Assembly (NCBI RefSeq): GCF_026213295.1
Contig: NC_079414.1
Span: forward strand, 14,578,150-14,642,149
Direction: 5' to 3'
Origin: Gadus chalcogrammus
Taxonomy: Eukaryota > Chordata > Actinopteri > Gadiformes > Gadidae
DNA: 64,000 bases
Part shown: positions 1 through 22,639 of the stretch, piece after piece
Layout of the letters: the number at the start of each line of letters is the position of its first letter
Position numbering within the stretch: the first letter of the stretch is position 1
Made by a program: the position numbers and the translations under genes
Notes under the pieces: generated by a model
The model's input: only the letters and a program-made list of their open reading frames with translations
Database searches by the model: none
What the model was told of the DNA's origin: nothing

Positions 1-652
1 ACTAATCCCTACCTGCTCACTCATCACATGGCCTGGATGTGTTTTTCGGTGTGCATGGAAGAGGATTCAGGCCACGGCCCTGGATGGCGCTGAAATTACT
101 TAATACGTGTTTGATGGCTCCTTTTTTCTGCCGTTCGTGGAGGGAGATTACCAGAGGGGTACTCACTCAGAACCAGCCTTTCCATACAATAAGTCTATGA
201 CACTGCATTGATTACTTGCGATAAGAACCGCCTAGTTGTCAGGAAAAGGTCTTGATTGACAATCAAGAATGACCAAACAGTGACCATACACTGAGAGTAG
301 TCCTTCTTCAGAACCTCATTTTACTTAGCGGACTACGAAAGAAAATAACAAATTACCTGTGGAGAGAATAACCCCATGGTTGTAAGAATAAGAACATATC
401 TAATTTGTGTCACACCGGAGCCAAGTCTAAACTTCTGTGAGGGACAATACTGACAGCCAATGAAAAGCATTTCTTCAGCTTCATGAATCAAATTCAATGT
501 ACCAGACGTTCAAGATGAGTCTGGAAATGAGTCTGGAGTAGTGGAAATGAATGGAAAGTCTGAGATTACCTGAGGTAAAACCTAGGTACCCAAGTTTCAG
601 AATGAAGCAATGTCTGATGCAACCTCTTCTTTCCGTGGGTGTGCATAAGGGA
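1..652. other. non-coding flank
   Basis: No recognisable gene, repeat family or RNA was seen in this AT-moderate sequence. Short open frames here have no domain signature. Confidence 0.5.
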
Positions 653-2990
<2,338 letters not shown>

Positions 2991-2994
2991 ATAG

Positions 2995-3175
2995 TGTAGA
3001 CATGGCTAGGGTGTACAATTCCCAGCCCGAAGGTTCTGGGCTGGTCTCCCAGTGTCTGTAGTCTACCTGTAGGGACCAGGCCCTAGTTAAACCTTAATAA
3101 TGTGTCATTTTGTTGTTCAGTGCAAGTCGCTTTGGCGTAAAAAGTCTGCTAAAACTTTAACTAACTAACAAAATT
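2995..3175 (+). repeat. SINE-like retroposon, with conserved fish SINE tail
   Basis: The 3' part near 3120-3170 contains a diverged form of the tail common to fish tRNA-type SINEs (CAAGTCGCTTTGG, then AAAAAGTCTGCTAAA, then a TAAC-rich tail). Upstream, around 3010-3080, is a tRNA-like head with repeated CCCAGCC/GGTTCTGGGCT segments. Assignment to a named SINE family would need a repeat-library search. Confidence 0.6.
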
Positions 3176-3504
3176 GTAAGTCATTTAAATGTCTACTTGT
3201 TATCACTTTAAGTGTTTTTTTTATGTGCTTGCTTGTGAAATTAAACTGATGCCAATGTCTTCATAAAATATGACTTCAATTACTTTTAACAAATTTATGT
3301 TCAAAGTTTGAGTTGAAGGCCGAGTTCAGTCGCATTAATTCGGTCTGTTCGTAATTTTCTTATCTTGCACAAACCTAAACGCTGAAACGCTTTGCTGAAC
3401 AAACATTGATCGTACAAATGGCTTTTAAGAGTTGGTGAAAACTTTACAACGTTACCTCTCCTAGGGACAAATTTGACAGCGATACTGCCTTCTCAGCCAG
3501 TATG

Positions 3505-3559
3505 CTATTGCGCAAGCACGCAGGCGCGCTTGCTGCGCGTCTGCGTGCTTGTGCAATAG
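3505..3559. repeat. 55-bp imperfect palindrome (hairpin)
   Basis: Arms of 25 bp (3505-3529 and 3535-3559) are complementary at 23 of 25 positions, with a 5-nt loop. The arms begin CTATTGCGCAAGCACG. It lies just upstream of the hAT transposase fragment and may be part of that element. Confidence 0.85.
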
Positions 3560-3599
3560 TCCCTTCACAAGCTCTCATTCCACATCACACGAGACAGAT

Positions 3600-4107
3600 G
3601 CTGGTAGCGTGAGGCTTCCTCTGCATCTCAGAAATCGCTTACGCAGGCCGTTTCCAAAGCCAGTCCTTACGACAAAAAAAGCCAGCGGTGGAACGAGGTA
3701 ACAAACGCTGTCACTGTTTACCTGTGCAAGGACATGGTTCCCTTTCAAAATATCGATAGAAAGGGGTTTAAAGAGATTTTCAAAACACTCAAATCCAGGT
3801 ACGCGTTACCTGCCCGCACACACTTCATCCAAATTGAGATGCCAAAACTATACGGAAAGGTCCTCGAGCAAGTGGAGAAAAAAATCCATACTATTAAACA
3901 TTTTTGTTTTTCAGAGATGGAAGTAACTTGAGAAAAGATTTTGTATTTTTTCTATGCAGTTTTGCGGCCTAACCAGTATTTTACCCCTTCAGAAGCATTT
4001 AGATCGAAATTAGAAGATACAATTAACATACTGTGATATAATACCATTACCGTCTATGCCTCAAATCATATTTTGATATACATTTTAGTCCATACCGTAC
4101 AGCCCTA
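3600..4107 (+). mobile_element. truncated hAT transposon (ZBED-type), right end
   Basis: A hAT-superfamily transposase fragment (3632-3931) is followed by AT-rich sequence that ends with ACCGTACAGCCCTA at about 4107. This is the inverted form of a common hAT terminus beginning TAGGGCTG. No matching left terminus was found upstream, so the element appears 5' truncated. The left boundary given is approximate. Confidence 0.6.
3632..3931 (+). pseudogene. hAT transposase fragment, ZBED1/4-like
   Basis: Starting at AAA-TCG (3632) the frame reads through about 99 codons to a TGA. It contains YDKKSQRWNEVTNAVTVYLC (about 3671-3730), then KDMVPFQNIDRKGF and YALPARTHF. This order (Y-D-x-x-S-x-R-W, then a conserved KDM-PF, then LPSRTHF-like) is typical of the region N-terminal to the RNase-H catalytic core in ZBED-type hAT transposases. 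The BED finger, the catalytic triad and the C-terminal dimerisation region are all absent, so it is a relic and not a host ZBED gene. Confidence 0.75.
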
Positions 4108-6619
<2,512 letters not shown>

Positions 6620-6765
6620 AAGGATCACTATGGTATTGACGGGAGCAAGAGGAAGTTGTGTATGAAGGGATGGCAAAGAGGGAGATGACAAAACCCACAC
6701 ATAATGAAATGACAAGACAAACACTATTAACACTGGGAAAGACACTGTCTTGGAATGCCCACACA

Positions 6766-8560
<1,795 letters not shown>

Positions 8561-8564
8561 GTCA

Positions 8565-8655
8565 TCTTTTTGGGCCATCACCAGTTTGCACCCTAGTAAA
8601 TATTGTGTCCCTGCAAGTCACCTTGGATAAAGGCCTCTGCCAAATGTAGTATAAT
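8565..8655 (+). repeat. SINE tail remnant
   Basis: CTGCAAGTCACCTTGGATAA followed by AGGCCTCTGCCAAATG at about 8611-8648 is a diverged copy of the same fish SINE 3' tail seen at 3120-3170. Confidence 0.6.
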
Positions 8656-8873
8656 TTCAGTTCACTATAGCTTAGCCATACAAACCCCAATCTTCTCCGT
8701 CCTCCTGCCTTTTCTCACCTTGGCATGTGGGTGTAGAGTCTGTGCATCATGTAATCTCATCAAATTTCAGTTTTGTTTACAAGGGAAACGTCAGTAAATG
8801 GAGGACAAATTCATAAATTGGATGACAAAAATGATGGTGCCAGACATATGTTAATTTTTTAAGTTAGTATCGA

Positions 8874-10258
<1,385 letters not shown>

Positions 10259-11120
10259 AGCTGTGTTGAAAAAATCGATTTTCCGATTTTTAATCGATTC
10301 GCATATTAATGACCGATTATCGATTCATACGTCCAAAGATCGATTTTTTTTAATAAAAAAAATAATAATAAAAAAAATAATATATATTTTATATATTCAT
10401 GGAAAATATTCATGGGATTCCCCTGAACACTTAGGGTTCTGCATATTCTTGAAAACAAATCTTGAGTGTGGTTTTAGAACAGATTTGAACATGCTCATAT
10501 GGACGCCATTCAGTGCTTTTACAGTTTAAAATGTTCTGTTCATTATGTTCGCACTTTAAAGAAAAATGCTCAACGTTTACATTTTATACTTCCAGTTTCA
10601 GTACTTCTCAGTTTATTAAGTGTGAGCAGTTTTAAAATAAAAATGCTTTTGGTAGCAACCGCTTTTGGGTGAATTCTTAATTATTTTCAAGCGTAATAAT
10701 AATGCACTGGTTAGTGTCCCAGTGGGAATCCACTGTTGCAGATATAGTCACCTCAATGATGTCCTCCATTTATTGTCCTGAATTATCTTTCTTGAAGGTA
10801 GATTGACCCTTAACCTTTTCATCAGTCTTCCAGCCATCAGTAACTACCAATTCTTGTAAGATTTGCTGTTTAATATTGATATAATACTAGTTTTAATATG
10901 TTGCTTCTCTACACAGTCATGAAGTGAAGGAAACGGTTCAAATACATTTTTCATTTTTAATAACATTAACCCCCGGATCGAATCGAAATCGGATCGAATC
11001 GGAAATCAGATCAGAATCGGATCGAATCGGATGGAATCGGAGAAAATCGGAAAAAAATCGATTCTGAAACTTAAAAATCGTAATCGAATCGATTCTTGAA
11101 ATGTGAATCGAAACCCAGCT
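10259..11120. mobile_element. hAT-like non-autonomous element with AATCGATT subterminal arrays
   Basis: The left end begins AGCTGTGTTGAAAAAATCG and the right end, read inverted, begins AGCTGGGTTTCGATTC. Both ends are followed by dense ATCGATT/GAATCG motifs in opposite orientation (10269-10345 and 10975-11105), a layout typical of transposase-binding subterminal repeats in hAT MITEs. The interior (about 600 bp) has no transposase signature. The 8-bp flanks, GAACATAG and AACAGATT, share only part of their sequence, so the target duplication is decayed or the ends are misplaced by a few bases. Confidence 0.6.
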
Positions 11121-12480
11121 AACAGATTCAGCAGAATCTTAACCTCAAGCAATTAACAGAGCATGTAATCAGACAAACTCACCATTCCTGAATAAATAAG
11201 GCTTACATTTTTAGTAACCAAATTCGAATTTGAAAAGAATTTGATTAAAGATGCAAGATACTAGTAGTATGTTTTTCAATTATTACAACCGGCCTCTTTG
11301 GCTCAATAGACATAGGTCAGTTGGCAAGCCAGGCAGCCAGTGGGTGAGCCAGTAAGTTAGTCAAACAGTCTAGCCAGTTAGCTATAGCAAGCCAGCCAAC
11401 CAACCAGCCCTTTTTTGGTTTGGAAGGTTTTAACATGATGTCACAGATATTCCAAGTGGCCATTTTGGTACTAAAAATTGTGATCAAGGAGGCTGATAGC
11501 CGATAGATTTGCAGTAGAAATTAAAATTGTAGCGTCAAAATATTGAATAACACAAACAACAAAACTCTGTTGACAAACATTTATGCACACCGAGTAGAGA
11601 AACAGCAGGCTGACATATGCATATTGTGCAGTGATGCTTTATTTAGTACAGCAAAACAGCTTAGTAAGCCTTTAGGTTTGTTTTAATTACTAAAATGTCA
11701 TATATTATCAACATGCATGAACCTGTCAGTTAAAACAAGGCTACTTCATTAGTAATGATTATTATATCTTAATATGATGTCTGTAATGGGTGCTGTTAAG
11801 TTAACAGACTTTAGTTGATTAATGCGAACAATTATATTATATAATGAGTTTGCACTATAACTCCCTCGAAGCACATGCAGAAAAAAAAAATTAGGTTTCA
11901 GGTGGATTTGGTCTTCAAATAAACCAGTCGAAAGAAAATGAAAACACAATGTATAATTGCAATAGAAGTGTGTGACTTTGATTTCAACTGTACACCATCT
12001 ATGCAGCGCATGAATGGATTAACACAGACCTTAGCTGCAGTTATATTATATTTGAATACTCTAACAACCCTATCCAGCACCTCTCTACAAGAAACTAATT
12101 GAGAGAGCTTCACGACAAACTTCAGCAATGTAACTACTCATGGATTGAGACTTGAAGTAGGAACGGCCCTGGTAAGTGCCATGCAAGAAATAACAGAATA
12201 CTATCCCTTTTTACATTGGTTAGACATACAAGACTCAACTTTAGCTTACTTTATTATTACCAACAGCTACATTTTACATGTAAAAACATAATCCAGCAAC
12301 TGATGTTACGCTTGCAATATTTGAGCTTGCTAGCTCAAATAGGTTCCAGTTCCACTTGCACCGACGTACATCAAGCTACGATTGCATGGATAAACTGTTA
12401 TCTTGTTAACTGTATATCCCTGCCACAAAGTGCATTATTCTGGCATTTTCAGCATAACCTAGGTGCCTAGGTTTGCAACT
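11121..12480. other. non-coding interval
   Basis: A degenerate AGCCAG-type short repeat at about 11310-11410; the rest is AT-rich. No gene signature. Confidence 0.45.
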
Positions 12481-12499
12481 TCAGTGTAGAGGAATGGGA

Positions 12500-12766
12500 T
12501 GTTGACTGCATCTTCACAATAGCTCCTGCCTTACCTTTGACCTTACCTCTGCTCACTAACCGGAGCTGTTTCACTCTGCACATGCGTTCCTCTGGGTGCC
12601 TCTGTGATGTATTGATAGTATACTAGTAGGAATGTATGTGTGGAGAGGGACTCCCGGAGGAGTTGATTGAATAAAATAAAAACAAGGCACAACCCTGGGG
12701 TTTCTTGTCTGTTCAATCGATACGATTCAGGAAAATATCCTGTTACATGGTGTCAGAAGTACTGAA
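12500..12766 (+). mobile_element. LTR retrotransposon relic: LTR 3' end and primer-binding-like site
   Basis: A polyadenylation-like AATAAAATAAA at about 12671 is followed about 65 bp later by TGTTACA (12741-12747), a plausible LTR end. Immediately after comes TGGTGTCAGAAGT (12748-12760), which resembles a primer-binding site for a tRNA-Leu 3' end. No gag or pol frame follows and the LTR left edge is not defined, so this is a partial relic at best. Confidence 0.4.
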
Positions 12767-13524
12767 TCCCGTCACAGGTGACGTCGGAGGTCCTGCAGAA
12801 AGTCCCCATCAGTGATAGCTATGCAGCACAGTAGCCTTCGCTGTTTGTTTAACTTGTGATGCGTCAACGATCAGATATTGCTGTGGGCGGGACACTGCGT
12901 ACGACCACAGAGTTGTGACTGCAGACAGAGAGGGGTGGCTGCATCAGAGCCAAAGCAGCAAAATAAATGATTTATTAATGTATCTGCAATTGGATAAAAT
13001 AATAAATAGATTCCGATAACTGTAAACATTTAGAATTTTGGATCCGATAATTGGCCACGATCCATTACGATTCAGGACTGGGCTTGCTAGGGGTCCACCC
13101 AGGGATAATTGGTGGACACCTAGCGAGGGGAACTTATTTTATGGAACTAACGATATGATTATTTTAACATTCCTATTACATAAGTATGTTGGACACCACT
13201 ATCTTATTACTGAGTATCCATGACCTCAGATGATGAAAGCTTTGGCAAGTGAAAATGTCCTATTACTTTATCTTTGAACAGCTTTGAGTGAAACATTCCC
13301 AGATAGTACTTGAGATCAAATAAAAAACAAAAAATAATAAAAAATAATTCAAATCCCAACTGGAGCTTCTTCCTTCATTCTGTGTTGTGTATCTTTGTGC
13401 TCTATTAAAAGTAGAGCATTCTCCGTTTAGAGGAAAGATCTACAAATTTTTAATTACAAAACGTTCAAACACGAAGAGGAAATGGAAAAAAAAAAAATTC
13501 ACTGCTGTATTTGACCAGTAGCCA
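12767..13524. other. non-coding interval
   Basis: No recognisable frame. It could include eroded LTR-element sequence downstream of the primer-site-like motif. Confidence 0.4.
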
Positions 13525-14300
13525 TATAACCCCTATTCTCGCCTCTCTCCTACCAATAACTGCCAGATCAGATTTTTAAGGTTCTACTGCCCAACCTATA
13601 AAGCCTTGCATGGATCATCACCATCCTACCCAAATGACCTTATCATTCCTTATAGACCTCCTCAGTCCCTCTGGTCTTCAGGAGCTTGCCTTCTTTCTCT
13701 ACCAAAGGTTGAAAAGAAATCAGCAGGAGAGAGAGTGTTTGCCTATCGAGCGCCCTATCTATGGAATAGTATATGCTTCCTGTTATCAGGGAAGCTGACT
13801 CGGTCGAGCAATTCAAAGCAAAGTTGAAAACGTACCTATACAGTCTTTCGTTCGGGACATAGTTCGCCAAAACAAGGCTGATATCGGGAATAATACCAAA
13901 TGCTTGGTTAATGTTTCTCAGTGTTTGTCTGATCCTGATAATGTTTCTGTTTCTGATTGCCGTGATGCGTGTTGCTCGTGCTTGTTTGTGCTGCTACTAA
14001 ATTAGCAGCTGTCTACATTTCCAGTATCCACTTTTCCCTTCTAATTCGTCTGTTGTAGCATGTCGCAGTGAATGAGACTGGATGCATGGACTCTCCTTAT
14101 GATTAACCGGCCATCAACAAATCACTTATTTAAAATGTTTTGCCTGTACATATGGATGAATGTATTTATGTCAATTATGGAACTCATTGCCGTTTATTCT
14201 TGCCCTCTGACACCAGGGGGGCGTCTTCAATATTTGGCCGGCGGTTATCCCCTATGAGACTGTACCGGTGATTAAGGGGAGTACAAATAAAATTGAATTA
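13525..14300 (+). mobile_element. LINE 3' fragment (L2/Rex1-type), RT C-terminus plus 3' UTR
   Basis: A frame at about 13570-13827 encodes YKALHGSSPSYPNDLIIPYR and then SSGACLLSLPKV, AGERVFAYRAPYLWNS. This matches the C-terminal region after the reverse transcriptase in fish L2/Rex1/L1-like elements (YKALHG, P-Y, LRSS, AP-LWN). Upstream, ITPILASLLPITARSDF sits in another frame, so there is at least one frameshift. A non-coding tail follows and ends in GGGGAGTACAAATAAAATTG at about 14278-14296, a typical LINE end with an A/T-rich tail. 5' truncated and inactive. Confidence 0.75.
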
Positions 14301-14522
14301 GAATAATTGGTCAAACCTGGCATGTGCATTAATATCCATACAGGGCCCTAATTTGGTCAGTGGACCACAATATGTCTTAGCAGCAGACCACAATAGAGGC
14401 TGATTGAAGTGGTCAGCCGAAAAGGTCTCGAAAAATCGACCCAATGACGCACGTGTACGCGAGGACGCATACGCGCGGCAACGGTTTACAACGGGCGTCT
14501 CTACATGTGCAAAGCTTAACAT

Positions 14523-14524
<2 letters not shown>

Positions 14525-14615
<91 letters not shown>

Positions 14616-14634
14616 CACGCACGCACACACGCAC
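14525..14634. repeat. (AC)n microsatellite with ACGC-variant end
   Basis: About 42 AC units followed by a short GCAC/ACGC mixed end. Confidence 0.97.
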
Positions 14635-15279
14635 AACGAAAATACCTGGTCCTAGATCTATCTATTTTCCTTTGACCCGTTCGAATACGCAGTCTCAAAG
14701 GGCTTATTTTTATGTTTAGGCCGGGTAATTGTTTTCGGAGATGGATCGAGAGGCAGGTATGTTACACGTGCCCGCCCCCGGACCTGGTGACCACAAGTCA
14801 CGGGGAGAATCACTCTTTTTATATCTCCAAACTGGCAGCAGCTACCGCAACTGCTTCTATGCGCACAATGTTTTCAAATGAATGTGGCCTTTTTAAAATA
14901 ATTTGACAAACTAAAATGCATCAAATGACACTTTACAATCGCATTAAAAAAAAAATCTGCTTTAGTGTAGCATACAAGAAGACAGCACATTAGCAGGCTA
15001 TGAGTAATTTAACCACTTAAGAAAGAACGTCTCCTATAATGTGGCAATTAACCTTTTAATAGCGCAGCAACAAGACAATACGCCACAAAGTCCTGTTTTT
15101 TTCCGTCCAAACTTAAAGGCGTAGGCTACACTATTGAACGAGGTGTTTCATAACTTGCACTGCACAAATGTCCAATAGTCGCTTATATCCAACAAAACAA
15201 ATAGTGTAAAATAATGTGTATTTACCTTTTCTGTCATCAAACAACAGTGGGTCTGAATGGTTTGCCAGAAGAAGAGCAG
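14635..15279. other. non-coding interval
   Basis: No gene or repeat is recognised. Base composition becomes GC-richer toward 15280. Confidence 0.4.
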
Positions 15280-16020
15280 CTAGTTATCCAAGCGAGACCT
15301 GTGGGAAACCTTCCTCTACTCCGACGCCTCGTATGTTTCCTTTAAAGTCTGGCTCCTGAGCGGCTTCTTCTCCTCGAACCCGAACATATCCAGAGAAGGG
15401 AGACCTGCCGCGTCAGAGCAGCCGAAGTGTGCGGGTCGGGAGCGAGCGGAGAGCAGCCATAACATATCTCACCGAAATAGGATAATAGCGTGTCACGCGG
15501 CCACGGAAACCGAATGATAATTGAACACCTGTGCGCTTCAAACACGCCGCCGAATCAAAGCGCTCGCGGTGTCCGTCTGACGGTAGCCCTGGCAACTCCC
15601 GGGCTGGTGGTGTGCGCGCGAGCCTAGGCGAAGGAATCCACGTGTGTCGTATTTTATCTGTCGACGGTCTTTTACTCTTGTTTTCTTTCTTGGGAGAGAA
15701 AAAACTAGGAAAACGGTGATAAATCCAAGTGGACGGGAGGGAATAGCTCCAGAGGAGGGTTTTCCTCTCTCACCGGTTGATCGGCCGCGCCAGGTGAGAG
15801 GAGGTGAGACGCTCTGGGAACCCCGATCGATATGGAGGATGGGGTAAGGTGAAGATCCTTTTGGAGGCTTTACTAATCAATCATCAGTGGGGAGACGGTG
15901 CTTCTGGCCCCTCGCAGGTCTCCGTGTCCGGTCCAAATGTCCCCCCGGTGGCTGAAGCCCCAGCACGGTGCAGCCTGATCCAACCCCGCTCCGCACAACA
16001 ACTGTGTGTCTATTGAAATT
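15280..16020 (+). promoter_or_regulatory. orphan CpG-rich block, possible promoter/first exon
   Basis: This block is clearly richer in G+C and CpG than the AT-rich surroundings (for example around 15410-15610 and 15780-15850). It contains two strong splice-donor matches: CAG|GTGAGA at 15793/15794, and GGATGGG|GTAAGG downstream of an ATG at 15831. A CpG-rich block with a good donor and no long ORF is what a non-coding first exon of a vertebrate gene looks like. No protein can be assigned and the direction is uncertain. Confidence 0.35.
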
Positions 16021-17616
16021 CGCCATTCACGTCAGTTGAACCCTCAACCGGAGATGAGAGCGTTGTTTTGTAATGCTTTCTTAAGTAGGCCTATGTATAA
16101 TCATTGCAAAAGCCCTGGCTCTCCTTGGTAATTAATTCAACTCGAGTCTCGAGTTTAATTAAATAATAGAAAAACTAAATCAAAGACCTCCCATCGGACG
16201 GTCAGAGACGCGCCTCTCACAGCCTACCAGCCTGTTGACAACTCGGTTATTAAACATCGATGTGTGTGTGTGCCTGGTGCCTCCCCAGCTCGAACGTATC
16301 ACGAGAACAATAAACTTTCCATTTGCAAGAAGCGAAATTGTAAAGTGAACCGCTGGGACCTTTTCCAGGGAGCCACCAGCACCACCTCCACCTCCACCAG
16401 CACGCTTCACCGCGTTATCAGGCGAGTCGTGCGCCTCCCAGTTGCAGGCAAGCAGCCGGTGGGACTTCTTCTGAGATCCCTGTGGAGGAAATCATCATCT
16501 GGAGCTATCATCACTTGGATGGCTTTCCCTTGCGCTTTGGTTGGCAGCCGCTATAGTGTTTTCAACCCGCGAAAGCCGTCGAACCGTGCATAGGAAGGAG
16601 AAATGTGATTTAAAACGGAATGGGATAGAACTGATTTTTTCTAACGTGATGAAGCTATTCTTTCTCTCCTTGAATGATACAGGTGGGAAGATAAACGGAA
16701 AACCACACAGGTTGGAGGAATGTGGGTTGAGACGAAGATAAAGAAAATCCAAAAGCAAACTATAGAATAGGCCAAATACAAAAGGACATTATTAAATACA
16801 GGCCTATTTCTGAGGGGACCTAACGCAGAAAGAGGGGACATTTTTGTTAACTCTAAAATGCCCCCTAGCCTATACTGCAGTGTTTTTTTTAATGCATTCA
16901 TTTATTGCTCATTTCTGTTCTTTGGTCGATGCTAAGATCGCTTTTTAACACATTTTGCTCTCAACTTTTTCACAACGGAGAAGCAAATCAATCATGTTTT
17001 GATTAAAAACTCAAAAAAATATGAAAAAATAGCAGCCTTTCACTGCCCTTTATTTATAAGATAGCTCTGTTCAACAAATTATTACAAACTTTTTAGTAAA
17101 TCTTTCGTTTATGGTGAGTTATTTCAAATTTAAACTTTGTATCTGCGACTACACCTGATGCTGTAATGACGTTGACCAGTCGGCACAATTTCCACCAATG
17201 CAATTGTTCTAAGGTGACACCTTAGTAGCAATGGTGCAAAAGGGTACAGTCTCAATGCAAAATTTGAAACAGTTATCATGGGAAAACTGATTTATTTAAC
17301 AACAGAAATATACAAATATAATGAAGATAGAGATGATAAGACTATTCGTTCCTGTGGAGAGATTAAGTTGTAACAGCAGCCCTCAGGGCCAGACACAATA
17401 TCAACGTGAAAAGGTCATGATGAAAATATGAACATTAAGACACAATATGAATAAAGTAACAACAATTCAAAGAGCCAATTCACACTGCTTAGGAAACACG
17501 CACACTCACACACACACAGACACAGCACTGGAAAAGGGGGTCTGTATCCACCGATGCCTGGGGGGCTGCTCCAGTGTTGTGTTGAACCTGTCATGTTTAT
17601 CAGTCTGCCAATTCAC
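16021..17616. other. non-coding interval
   Basis: GC-moderate to about 16600 and then AT-rich. Short frames at 16264-16593 have no recognisable domain. A CACCTC-type short run lies at about 16380. Confidence 0.4.
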
Positions 17617-17841
<225 letters not shown>

Positions 17842-18252
17842 GAATGGATGATCATGTGACATGCTGTTGACATGGGAACTCCCAGGATGTTGGATGCAGT
17901 CGATAGGTTGAAGCCACTATTCCCATGTGAACTGCAACAACCTTATTTGAATGACAGACATCCATTTTGTTTGTTAAGCTCATTGTGTACATTAATGTCG
18001 CAAAGAGCTTTCCATGTTGAGCACTAATTTGAAAATCAAATATGAAATACTTTTGCATTTATTAAAAAACACAATTTAAATATATAGTGAAAAAGAGACA
18101 GTATCAACAAGTGACTACGGATATAAACAGCATGCCATTATCCAGGTACGAAAGCGAAGCGGTTTAGTTTGTGCTTCATTTCGGACTTCTTCAACATTTG
18201 CACACATTTGTGTCATGATGAATGAGTTGGACAGTATCAATTAGCCAATTAA
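17842..18252. other. non-coding interval
   Basis: Nothing recognised. Confidence 0.4.
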
Positions 18253-18270
18253 AGAGAGAGAGAGCGAGAG

Positions 18271-18358
<88 letters not shown>

Positions 18359-18450
18359 GGAGAGAGAGAGAGAGAGAGAGAGAGATGTGTCGTGTGTCCT
18401 CATGTTTGTGTGTGTGTGTGTGTGTGTGTGTGAGTGTCTGTCTGTGTGTT

Positions 18451-18530
<80 letters not shown>

Positions 18531-18560
18531 TGCGCGTGTGCGTGTGTGTGTGTGTGTGTG
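18253..18560. repeat. compound (GA)n then (TG)n microsatellite
   Basis: GA units run from 18253 to 18385 with a few interruptions. TG units follow from 18406 to 18560 with internal TGCG variants. Confidence 0.97.
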
Positions 18561-18639
18561 ACAGAAAGCAAGAAAGAGAGCACAAGGGAAAGTAAGACAG
18601 TAATATAATGTGTGTGGGTGTGAATAAGAGAGAGAGAGA

Positions 18640-18727
<88 letters not shown>

Positions 18728-18738
18728 GCGTGTGCGTG
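18640..18738. repeat. (TG)n microsatellite
   Basis: About 40 TG units ending in CGTGTG variants. Confidence 0.97.
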
Positions 18739-22104
<3,366 letters not shown>

Positions 22105-22297
22105 GCGGGGACCTCTGGAGCCGCCTGGCTGCCATGGTGAATCCTTGCATCACTGCAAACACCATGGCAGCAGCTCCATGACAGCTCACCTGTAGTACAA
22201 GAAGGAGGAATACAGTCGTTATTGAGAATGTATGCATGGGCGGATAAAAGATTGTGTGGGTAGCAAACTTGGGGATATCAGAGTGTGGGTGGGTGTT

Positions 22298-22303
<6 letters not shown>

Positions 22304-22356
<53 letters not shown>

Positions 22357-22391
22357 GCGTGTGCGTGTGCGTGTGCGTGTGTGTGTGTGTT
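22304..22391. repeat. (TG)n with (TGCGTG) variants
   Basis: About 23 TG units, then six-base GTGCGT units, then TG again. Confidence 0.96.
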
Positions 22392-22639
22392 ACACCGGCT
22401 TCCATTACTTCCTGGATTGAGTAACAGCTGATCTTTGTGAGAGACGTCATCCAGCCATCGCTCAGCAGAGGAGCAGCAGACGAACACCACAAATGCCAAT
22501 GGACAGTAAGCAGAGACACACTGTCATACCTATGGCAGCACCGCAGGTCCAAAGCTATTAACATAATTCTAAATAATAGCATGTTTCCCTCGCCCCCGCC
22601 AACAGTCAATGATACTACTGACGTATATAAGTACTATAT

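Noticed and set aside
22130..22200. Possible reverse-strand exon with CTACAG acceptor
   Set aside because: Short, next to a microsatellite, and the encoded peptide matches no family I recognise.
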